From Xanthoparmelia taractica (taxonomy: Eukaryota; Ascomycota; Lecanoromycetes; Lecanorales; Parmeliaceae), in contig JANQBS010000118.1 of NCBI GenBank assembly GCA_033085395.1, positions 1-64,000 on the forward strand: 64,000 nt of DNA, read 5' to 3'. Positions 23,452-33,201 of this stretch are shown here, piece after piece; the first letter of the stretch is position 1; every line of letters begins with the position of its first letter. The notes under the pieces were generated by a model that searched no databases, was not told where the DNA came from, and saw nothing but the letters and a program-made list of their open reading frames with translations. The position numbers and the translations under genes were made by a program.

Positions 23452-23727
23452 TATTAATATTAGATAATTATTTCGCTCGATTTCTAGTTAATTCCAGCGG
23501 GGAAGAATTTTTTGATTTAGTTAGCGTTCTATGAATAAAGCTAGCGAATAATAGCGAATCTAATGAAATCTTTTCAGCGAGTATATAGACTAATTCATGA
23601 CCGCCTTCATGTGTTTCCTTCCTTATGTTCTTAGGACTTGATCAATCGGATCAATCAGATAGCCTTAGCCAATCATTGAACAGTATTTCTGCTTAGTCAT
23701 AGCCATCCGTCACCCACATTTGCAACA
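23452..23727 (+). repeat. 3' LTR of the copia element
   Basis: Same length as the 5' LTR. The first half is RIP-mutated; the last 135 bp or so, next to host DNA, are not. A purine run (GATAAAATAATAAAGAGAGAA) that may be the polypurine tract precedes it. Confidence 0.85.
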
Positions 23728-25249
23728 CGAACAGAGCTATGTGAGAATTTGACGATAGTACGACCAGGGTGCTTGAGATTTTTGCGACCACGTGCGAGAC
23801 CGTCCATTACGTCCGTTATCAATCTCAATATCAATCTCTGATTTAAAAGGTCTCCCAGAGAGAAGCGCTCTACTTCATGGACGTCTATAAGTTTAGAGAG
23901 CATCTTGTAGATAGTATCGCCTCCGATATGTTGATTTTCAGAGCCGTCGACTTTCGCCACCGCTGGATCAATAACTGCGGCGACAGCCAATTCATCAAGT
24001 GATAGCGGTCTTGCAGAGCAAGCAATCCACTGAAGTGCCGCTCGAACATAGGATTGATTTCGTTCAGGAACCGAGTCGAGGATCTTATCATAGGTCTCTT
24101 TCAGCGTCTTGGGCAGTTTCCGAAGTACCTCGCGAATGTCCTTCGGCAAAATGCAGCTTTTCAGTTCCATCAATTGAAGTGCCACCCAGCGGAATCTAGA
24201 TACTAGACGTCAGCATCAAGCCTGTTAAGTATGAGTCTATCTTACCCTTCATCACTGCCGACCAGTAGAAAATCCTCAATCTCGGTTTTCAGAGAACAGT
24301 CAAACCTTGCTAGCTGCTGATCTGTAAGTTCATGCTTGACGTGAATAAGTATGTCCCCACGAGAGTCGATGCGCAGGGCACACTTATCCGACAGCGTTTC
24401 CTTGATATCTGGTAGATGTTGGCTAGTGAGAAGAACGTGCAGATGAGGAAGATTGTATCTGTCGAGCCTTGCAATCCATCCCAATAGGCTGCTTCTACGG
24501 CTGTTTTCGAGAGGCCACTCGTCCAAACTGTCAATCATTATATATGCAGTATCCAGGTGTGTCAGAATACAATGTAGAGCTTCTGAGAGATCAGCTTCGT
24601 TGTAAGTACTGCCACGACATTTCTCGATAAGATCTACTGACTCCTGCGGAACCTTCGACATTTTGCTGATAAATTCGGAAAGCAGAGTAGAGATTAAGCT
24701 TGCGACATCTTGATCGTTCCAAGAGCAATAGGCTGGCGCAACGGCGGAGTTTATTATTCCCGAGGCGCAATATGCTGAGATGTCCTCAGCAATAGTCGAA
24801 CTTTGCAATGGTCAGCCCATTATTAATAGCTCAACCATTGAGTAGAAATGTAAGACCTACAAAAGAACAGTCTTGCCTGTCCCAGATTTACCATACAGCC
24901 AAAGGAACGAAGCACGGCCTGTTTTCCAGTCTCTGTACTCCGTTGTTTGGCGAAAGGCCAGTCCTGTCTTAAGGGTTCTTTCTATTCGCTTCTTCGCATG
25001 GTTAGTGAGGGGAGAATGAATCCGTAACATTCTCTCTCTGAGCTCATCTTCAATAATGATCAGCTTTAACTTGTGCTGACAGCGGTCTAAGGTTAACATA
25101 CTGTTGTACTGCGTGTTAGATCTAACCTCTAAGGTTGCAAGCGAGCCTTTTGTACCGAGCAGACCTTCGTTCAACGCCTTTCGAATTTTGCCGCTATCCT
25201 GACTTATGCTCTCATCTATCGAATGCAGCCTCTTGTGAAGTCCAGTCAC
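23728..25249 (-). pseudogene. NACHT NTPase section of the broken NLR gene
   Basis: The three exons with the nucleotide-binding domain are nearly intact. Exon 24861-25249 ends at Walker A (LYGKSGTGKTVL). Exon 24246-24800 carries Walker B (IMIDSLDEWPLE) and a sensor-like HVLLTSQHLPDI. Exon 23728-24195 has the helical winged section FRWVALQLMEL to HPGRTIVKFSHSSV. The junctions are phase-consistent. Translation would now run into the copia LTR (VANVGDGWL, then stop), giving a truncated NACHT protein if still transcribed. Confidence 0.8.
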
Positions 25250-26306
25250 ATCAGATGACTTGCTTACTGGAGTACATGGCTGGTAATTAGAAGAACGTGC
25301 GCTTCCGTCAAGTGCATTGCATCACCTACCAGGGGACGCTGCTAGTTTGATGATTTCAATCTTGATCTTGTGGTACTGCTTATCATCCTCACCGCTAAAC
25401 TTGCAAACCATGCAGTGATCCCGCTTTGAAACGCTGAAGGATGTTTCACGATTCCCAAGGTTGAGCTGAGCAGAAGTCTGGGGTACAATGTTGACCTGTT
25501 AACGTTTACCCAAATGTCAGGTAGGTTGATCTTAAATATTAGTATATATTAATATTAGCGTAGCGATAGAGAAATTTTAATAACACTTATAATAAAAAAG
25601 TTAAAAGAAGTTATAATAATAAGAGTTAACTAGTAATACGTTAATATTAATATACTTAGGAGCGATATTATAGCGTTAGAATAAGAACTTACGAGAAGTA
25701 TATTAGATATTATAAAGAAGAGAAAAGTTTTAAGAAAGCGAAGATAAATTTATTAACACTAAAAGACGCTAATAATTATTACTTACGATATCGTCGTCGA
25801 TATATTATCAATAAACTTTTTTAATAATTTTAATTAATCGAATTATCGCGTCGTCGATATCGTTATTAATAAAATAATAAAATAATAAATTAGCTTTATA
25901 TTCTTTTATTATAGAAGCTAGAATAGCTCTATAAAAAGACTTAGAAGTATAACTATTAATTATTTAATAATAGCTCGCTAAGGGCTAGAATAAATAACGT
26001 ATAATATATATATTTTAGAATAGCTAGTAATATACGCTATAGAAACGATATCGTATATAAAAGAACTCTTTTACGCGTCTATAAAAAGAGCTAAGAAAAT
26101 TCTTTAATAAACTACTAATAATATATATCGTTTACTATTAATATATTAATCTTATATTATAGAAACGATAGCGTATTAAAAAAACTCTTTTTTCTTATTA
26201 TTTAAAGAAGTTAAGATTTTTTAATAAGTCTTCTACGTATACTTAGCGATTACGTTACTATTAGTTTATAATAAACGATAGAATTAATTATAATATATCG
26301 AGTCTA

Positions 26307-26578
26307 CGGGTCGAAAAGGTGTGGTATATTTGATGGTATGAGACTAGTTTTTCGAATATTATATCGAAAGGTATGGGATATCCCATACTCCCATTGAGTT
26401 TTTAATAAATATATTACGTAATATTTTTTTATATACTAAAAATACGTAAAAAGCTTAAGCGAACGCTTATGTAATTATAAAATTCTATAAATAGATTAAA
26501 AAGATATAATTTTTTAAAAAAAGTTAAAAAAAAGTTGAAAACGACTATATTCAACAGATACCACACCTTTCCGACTCG
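26307..26578 (+). mobile_element. MITE, copy 1 (272 bp)
   Basis: Bounded by TA dinucleotides (26305-26306; 26579-26580). Terminal inverted repeats start CGGGTCGAAAAGGTGTGGTA and are matched by the inverse ending TACCACACCTTTCCGACTCG. Contains the perfect palindrome GTATGGGATATCCCATAC. TA target and short length fit a Tc1/mariner-type MITE. Confidence 0.8.
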
Positions 26579-27016
26579 TAATCGAGTCGTCTATTAATAC
26601 TCGAAGAGTATTACTAAAATTATCGTATTATAAAGAAAGTCTATATTACGTATTAAAGTTAATATAATAAAACCAAGATAATTATAATTAATAGATATTA
26701 TATATATAATAATACTAACGCGCGTCTATAACGCGTATCTTTTACTATTAATAATTAAAGTTAATATTATAAAAGCGATATCGTTTACGAGTACTTTTTC
26801 TTATTTTTCACGAAGTTTAAAGATTTTTTATATTACGTAATAAGAATATTATACTAAATAGTATCTAAGAATTAAAATCTAAGAGGAAAGGCAATTATTA
26901 GATCTGGCGCTATATACGTATTAGCGTCGATTACTTATAGATTTAGAATTCATTATAAGATTATAGCGAGATCTATAGTCTAAGGCCTTAACGAGGTCTT
27001 AGCGATTATATATCTA

Positions 27017-27296
27017 CGGGTCGGAAAGGTGTGGTATTTGTTGAATATAGTCGTTTTCAACTTTTTTTTAACTTTTTTTAAAAAATTATATCTTTTTAAT
27101 CTATTTATAGAATTTTATAATTACATAAGCATTCGCTTAAGCTTTTTACGTATTTTTAGTATATAAAAAAATATTACGTAATATTTATTAAAAATCCAAT
27201 GAGAGTATGGGATATCCCATACCTTTCGATATAATATTCGAAAAACTGGTCCCATACCATCAAATATACCACACCTTTCCGACCCGTATATATATC
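27017..27296 (-). mobile_element. MITE, copy 2 (280 bp), inverted relative to copy 1
   Basis: Same terminal repeats (CGGGTCGGAAAGGTGTGGTA), same inner palindrome and same TA flanks (27015-27016; 27297-27298). The inside reads as the reverse complement of copy 1. Differences from copy 1 are few and mostly transitions. Confidence 0.8.
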
Positions 27297-30200
27297 GTCT
27301 TTGCATATCCCAGGATTTTCGTATTTCTTAAAAATTAGTTCTACTAGAATTTAGTACCTAATAAAGAAATCATTATCGTATCGATAATACGTCTCTTATA
27401 TTAATTAGATCGCTTGCTAAGCGTTAGCGAACCAATCCCTTATACTAAGACTTAATATAACGTCTTATAGATCGATAATATTAATATTAAGACTTAATGC
27501 ACTTAAGTTATCTAAATAATAGCGCTCTTTAATTACTATTAGTAACTTCTTTCGAGCTCTAATAGCGTCGAGTTCGTTATTAAGTTAACTTTCGAAGTCT
27601 CTTAATAGTATAATATTATTAGAGCTCTTAATTAATAAATAATAATTTATAGATTTAGCGACACTTAATTAGATACTCGATAGCGAGAGACTAGCTCTTA
27701 TATTAGAAAGTCTATACTTTAGTCGCTCTTAATCGAATTTTATTATTAAAATTCGATTAAAAATAGCGACTTAATCTAATAGTTAGATATAATTCGAAAT
27801 CGATTTCTAGGCGATATACGATAATATAAAGAATAAGAAAAAAAGAATACGCGAAGAGAAGATCTTAAGAATTATAGACGTATAAAATAATTAATAATCT
27901 TATTATCTAAAGAAGAACAAAGAAGTAATTAAATCTAAGTCGAATATAAAGCTATTTAAACTTTCTATCTTCTTAAAATTCGATAATAAGAGTAACTTAC
28001 TTAGCGAGTAAGAGATAAAATTAATATTATATAAGCTAAATATTAAATTCTTTTAAGAGAGCGAAAAGATCGCGTTTAATATTAAAATTAAAAGACGTAT
28101 ACTTAATAATAACGATAATTTTTCACTCTATTATATATTAGATAAATAGAATAAAAAGACTCGTAAGTATACTATTACTCACGATTATCTATCGCGATAT
28201 CGAGTCTTATTGACTGTGACTTTAATATATAACTTTCTTATTATAATTAAATAGAGATATTTTAATATTTCGAGGACTGGCCGGAGCGAATATCGATAGT
28301 AGTTAAATATAATTCTTTAGAAATTGCTAAATTAAAAGAATAAGAAAGAGCTATATTTAAATCTAGTATATCGCTACGCTTATAATAAGTCTAGCCTCGT
28401 TGAAAAAGAGTCTACTATCGTTAAAATAATATTTATAATAATCGTTCACAGCGATAGAACCTAGGGTAATAGAATTATCGATATCGTCGAGATCTTAATA
28501 AGCTCTTATCTTATTAAACGACTACTTTACGTCTAGATTATATAAAATAAGTCTAATTTAATTCTCGCTATAAGGCGTTAGATTCGATCTCGCTAAAAGT
28601 GCGTTAAAAAGAATTATAACGCTTAGATAATATTTGAATTAATCTACTATCGCAAAGATTATAGAAGATACTTTCTTATCACGTTTTAAGATCTAATAAG
28701 TTAATTAGTAATAATTTAGATAAATAGAATCGATAGACTTATTATTAAATATTCGTTTATAAGTCTTCTTGCTATTTAAGAGCGTATAGCGAAGATATAG
28801 CGAAAGAATAAGCTTAGAAAGAAGAGGAAAGAGAAGGATAATATCACGCTCTCATATAATCGCGTGATAGCTTTAATTACTTCGCCTGCAACTATTATTA
28901 TTTAATTATCTCCTTTACTATTAACGTCTTTTATTAATTTTTTTATAAATATTTAATTCTCTCGTCTTTAAGATAAGCTAACTTTATATAATTATTATAT
29001 TTCTTAGCACTTAGTAAGTCGATTATATAGTCGTAAAATAAAGTTGACTTCGACTTTAGAGTAGAGAGCTAGTAGCTCGATATACGTAAATCTAAAAGAC
29101 TTTATTAAAGATATAAAGCTAGATACTTTAGTAAATAAATAGAGAATATTAGAAGATATAAAGAGAAAGCTATTAAATAAATATTATAAGTCTTATTATA
29201 TTTAGAAGTAAAAAGACGATAATTACGAGTATAAATAAGAGAAGTTAAGTATTAAATCTAATATTAAATGTAAGTTAATTAATAATATAGAGGTATTTAA
29301 GCGTAAAAAGAAGCTAGATCGCGTCTTAATATATATTTCTTTTTTAATAATCTCTTTATCTCGAAGATTAAAGTTTATTTTATAATTTACTAAGAAGAAT
29401 AAGAGACTAGAGTATAAATAGTAACGAAAGAAGTTTCATAACGAATTAGATAATAACGACGCGTTATTGTTAAATAATAATAAAGAGATTATATAGCTAT
29501 TTCCCTAATTATAATAAATCCTTATAAAGTTATAGAATTACTCTTCTTTAGTCTTCTTAATAATATTTATTTTCTCTTAACTTCTATAATATATCTTACT
29601 TCTTCGAAAGAGATTATTCGCGTTATATCTATTCTTCTACGCGTGAATTACGAGATCTATAAAGTTATTATACCTCTTATCGTCGAATAATAGTATAGTT
29701 ATATCTTAATATCTCTTAATTCACGTCTTTAAAATCGAAAATAAGATCTTAATAAAATTTAAATTCGATAAGTATAAAGATAGATATTTTAATAATACTT
29801 TTATCTTATAATATATACGTATAAGCTTAAAATAGTAATATATTAAGACGTTATTATATATAATTATTAATTGAGACTTACTTTTACTATAATTATCGTA
29901 ATAGAAAAAGAATATAATCGCGTATAAAGTTGATAAATATCTCTTAAATTACGAATTCTTAAAGAATAATTTATAAGAGATAGTCTTATATAATAAACGT
30001 AGATTATAGACTTTATCTCTTTAATCGCTTAAATTCTTTATTAATCTATAATCTTATATTTAAAGAAGCTTATTTATACTTTCTATCGTTTATAGATATT
30101 AATATTTAATTAATAAAATTAACGAGTTATTTATTAATTCGCTTATAAATCGTTAACTTATCTAGAAAGATTAATTAATTAGATTATTAATTAGTTAGCG

Positions 30201-30740
30201 TAATAAACTAGCTTTCTTATAGAAATACGTTACGCTAATTAATAATTCTCTTTATTTACTTATAAGATTAATTAAGATAATATAAAGTTCTTTAAATAAT
30301 ATTCTTATTAATAATAAGATTAAATTTATTAAATAATTAATAAATTAACTCGTTTAGATATAATATAGATCGCTATTTAAGATACGCGAGTAATTATAAT
30401 TTAATATATTAATTTATAATTCTAGAACGTTCGTCTAGACTATTATTCGAAATAAAGATAATATTATATTAAATTTAAAGAGTTCTTAGCTTTTATAAAG
30501 CACGAATATATATAATATATAAGTTAGCTAGAATAACGTTATTACTATAATTCTATTTAAACTTATTTTAAATAAGAATCTAAATAGACGCTAAAATAGA
30601 TAATAATATAATAGCGATAGCGAGATAGACGACGTAAATAACTTAGAAGACTACGAAATAGCTATATTAACTCTAGATAGTAAATAAACTATATACGATC
30701 TTAAATTTAAACGATTCTATATCTATATATCGCGATATAT

Positions 30741-31198
30741 CTCCTGCTCTTCTTAAATAATCGTTTAGGCAAAAAATAACGAGGTGATCCGCCAAGGCCG
30801 AGCTCCCGCATAGGGTTTTGCAAAAAAGAGTAAAGTAGAGTGTGCGTCGCCCCGGCGTTCGCTAAAGCGGCAGCCCGGGGGGAAGCCTTGGCCCATTTCT
30901 TCAGGCGCCAAGACTTTGGAGATAACCAAAGTACTTTAGCCAACGACTCAATCGAATGCCGACTCCGTGTGAAATGATCTGCTTCAAAGACTCCGGCCTC
31001 CAAGTCATAGTGGTCTCACGGGTCTCGTGCCCCGGCTTCATAATGTCCATTGGCCAAATGTTTTCGTTTCGCAACCTACCTACTCCCAGCAATATCGAGC
31101 AGCATTGCCCAAACTTGTGATGAGCTCTCATTGTACCTAATGAACAAGTATTGATTTCGAGCCTTTCCACTGTCGACCTGTCAGACCGGTATTCTGCC
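30741..31198. other. Upstream region of the SDR gene, with GC-rich hairpin-like segment
   Basis: Composition returns to normal here. Around 30850-30890 an arm CCCCGG and its complement CCGGGG bracket a loop rich in GC, which could be a transposon end. Open frames on the minus strand resemble no family. Confidence 0.35.
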
Positions 31199-32513
31199 AT
31201 GGGATCCTCGCAGCAAGTTGCCCTCGTGGTAGGAGGTTCTCGAGGAATAGGCCGACAGATCGCCATTGACCTTGCAAAGAACGACTACAAAGGCAGGCTC
31301 TCATCTACATAAATATTCTGATCAGAAGCTAGCTAACAGTAGCCAGTCGTCGTCGCTGCCAAAACCATCTCGAGCCCTTCTCCTTCTTCCACCTTTATCC
31401 CACCAGACCCCAACTCCCCGTCTTCAACCATTACCACCGTGGTCCATGAGATCACCTCCCTCGGCTACACTGCCACTGCCATCCCTGTCGATACCAGAGA
31501 CTACTCCAGCATCCAATCCCTAGTCAACAACACCATAAAACACTACAAGCGTCTAGACGTACTCGTATACAATTCCGGAGCTATATGGTGGGCATCGGTT
31601 GAAAATACGCCAATGAAGCGGTTTCAGCTCATGCAGAAGGTCAATGCCGAAGGGCTTTACGGGTGCGTGCAGGCTTGTCTGCCTCATTTTGCGGCGAACG
31701 GATGGCAGGGGAGGATTGTGGTCGTCTGTCCGCCGATATACGAGAGGTTTTTCCGAGGGAAGACGGCTTATGCGATGGGTAAAGTAGGGATGAGTGTACT
31801 GGTGAAGGGATTGGTAAGTGCTAAGTAAGACTCATTCGAACGTCCAAAAGCTAAGCATGTTGACTCTTTGTTTTTTTTGTTTTTTTTCGCTCTCTCAAAG
31901 CTTCTCCCTTATTAAGCTACTTTATGTCTTTTCAAGTAGACCAGAATGCTAACTTTGAATTCTTGCAGGCCATGGATTTCAAAAGGGAGGGAAAGACAGG
32001 GATGGCTGTGACGGGTATCTGGCCTGCTTCTGTGAGCGCAACTGTCTCCTATTTCTCTGCTCCCCCTCCCCCCCTCATCCCAAGAGTCGGAGAGTCGCAG
32101 GCGAAATGCAGGGTCCTGACCGCTTCTTCGCTAGGCGATCGAATCCGCGGCCACTGCTCAAGTCACAGCCAGAGACTCCTCCGAAGCGAAAGATCTCAGG
32201 AAGCCGGTACGTATCCACCTATGCTTTACAGTCTTCCAATCTCCTCCGCTAACACTTTCCACAGACAATCTTCTCCGACGCCATCCTCGCCATGCTCAAC
32301 GCTCCAACCTCAACCATCAACGGACTACTGGACCTCGACGAGGACTTCCTCCGCAATCATCTCGGCGTGGAAGACTTTTCAAAGTATTCCGTCGTCGAAG
32401 GTGCTACCCCACGTAGGATAATGCCTAGACAATTTCCAAACCTCCGGGTCGACCAGCATGATGACGAGGGTAAAAGAGTCAATAGTGTCGAACTCCGAAA
32501 GGGAAAGCTTTGA
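31199..32513 (+). CDS. Short-chain dehydrogenase/reductase
   Basis: Five exons (31199-31292, 31347-31813, 31969-32031, 32135-32206, 32265-32513), 314 aa. An N-terminal Rossmann fold with the cofactor loop GGSRGIG (residues about 11-17), then VVVAAKT and LVYNSGAIWW (for the usual NNAG) mark the SDR family. The catalytic region has YAMGKVGM, the YxxxK motif. Best overall likeness is to fungal and HSDL2-like SDRs; the substrate cannot be told. The first intron uses a GC donor (AAAG|GCAGGC) with acceptor GCCAG; this choice alone gives the expected NDYKVVVAAKT. It is the first normal gene right of the AT-rich block. Confidence 0.85.
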
Positions 32514-33201
32514 GCTGTTGCAGTTTTGGATAACCAGCAGCAAACCACGTATCCCATCACTAGCTGCCCAGTCAACACTGGAATAGGCGTTTCCGATAAC
32601 CAAGCTCATCTTCCAGCATCACGCGCCCAACAGCAACAACAGCCTCTCACCAACGCCAGCACCTTAACAACCGCTTATCATACAACCACATTAGCAAACA
32701 ACATAAGCGTTACCGGTACGCTGAGCCTCAGGAAGCGGAAGAACTTTATCCGATGACTGCGTAAGGAAATCGAGTGAATCGTCCATTCATGCCAAAAAGG
32801 GGACCAACGATTACGTTTGAGCTTCGAGTCAGCAATGATTGAAGGGGGACGATTTAGTTTATGCCTGTGGCTTGTGTTGAGCAAGCGTTGAAAGAGAGGA
32901 GATAGGGGAGGCCTGCATACTTCGGAAGAGAGGGGGGAGAAGTGAGAGAGGCCGAAAGGCAGGTGCCTGATACATGTCCTGTTATCTACTAGGAAGCCCG
33001 CGATTTAGGTATGTAGGTGACGTTGAATCAGAGCATATGTTCCATGTTCATAGTCATAGGATACTTGTGCCATCGAGGACGACCTGTCTCCATCTCAAAT
33101 TGAGTAAAAACGGCTACAAGCTACATCTTTATCCTTACACAAGCTTCACAAACAGCAATACCACACAACAACAAGCCCGCTAATAACAAGATCCTCCACC
33201 T
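32514..33201. other. Intergenic between the SDR gene and convergent GlnRS gene
   Basis: 688 bp between two convergent 3' ends. Contains short frames without likeness to known proteins and no visible repeat. Confidence 0.5.

Larger units (their letters stand above)
18567..23727 (+). mobile_element. RIP-degraded Ty1/copia LTR retrotransposon
   Basis: Length 5161 bp with 276-bp LTRs (18567-18842; 23452-23727) that begin TG and end CA (RIP-altered to TA at inner borders). The 5-bp target duplication CGAAC lies at 18562-18566 and 23728-23732. The plus-strand interior shows a Gag zinc knuckle at 19712-19753 (C-x2-C-x4-H-x4-C with the second Cys and His turned to Tyr), the RT box YVDD changed to YINN at 22472-22483, and a copia-type RNase H segment (WSSKKQRDIAISITEAEYIA pattern, Trp lost) near 23030-23090. 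The sequence after the 5' LTR (GATTATAAGCTCGG) fits an initiator-tRNA half-molecule primer site if two G-to-A changes are allowed. It is inserted antisense to the NLR gene. Confidence 0.87.
13099..25505 (-). pseudogene. NLR-like NACHT-ankyrin gene broken by three transposons
   Basis: Pieces in gene order: 25328-25505 (end of an alpha/beta-hydrolase-like DUF676 domain: TSAQLNLGNRE, KRDHCMVCKFSGEDD); 24861-25249, whose 5' boundary is unclear, with Walker A GKSGTGKT; 24246-24800 with Walker B YIMIDSLDEW; 23728-24195 (FRWVALQLMELKSC to VKFSHSSVR); 18389-18560 (DVAHRFIAKSCFAYI); 15571-16393 with five ankyrin repeats; 13099-13500 with two more repeats and an acidic tail. Introns are 24801-24860 and 24196-24245. 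Such STAND proteins act in fungal non-self recognition. Interruptions: Copia element 18567-23727, DNA transposons 16396-18384 and 13507-15570. One in-frame TAG follows VRD at the Copia scar and a frameshift lies near 13450. The 5' exons are missing or lie beyond the AT-rich block at 25.5-30.7 kb. Confidence 0.8.
25540..30740. mobile_element. AT-rich RIP-degraded transposon block, class unresolved
   Basis: Five kilobases of TpA-rich sequence with stops in all frames. It holds two MITE copies (26307-26578, 27017-27296). Apart from these I found no LTR, zinc knuckle, YxDD box or recombinase signature that I could trust. It separates the visible part of the NLR gene from whatever lay upstream, starting within an intron whose acceptor is at about 25506. 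It may consist of more than one element. Confidence 0.55.

Noticed and set aside
26305..27298. CRISPR-like or other prokaryotic repeat array
   Set aside because: Only two inverted copies with TA flanks, in a eukaryotic context; they are MITEs.
30707..31266. Minus-strand ORFs before the SDR gene
   Set aside because: They overlap one another and the SDR start region, and read as low-complexity or GC-hairpin sequence without homology.
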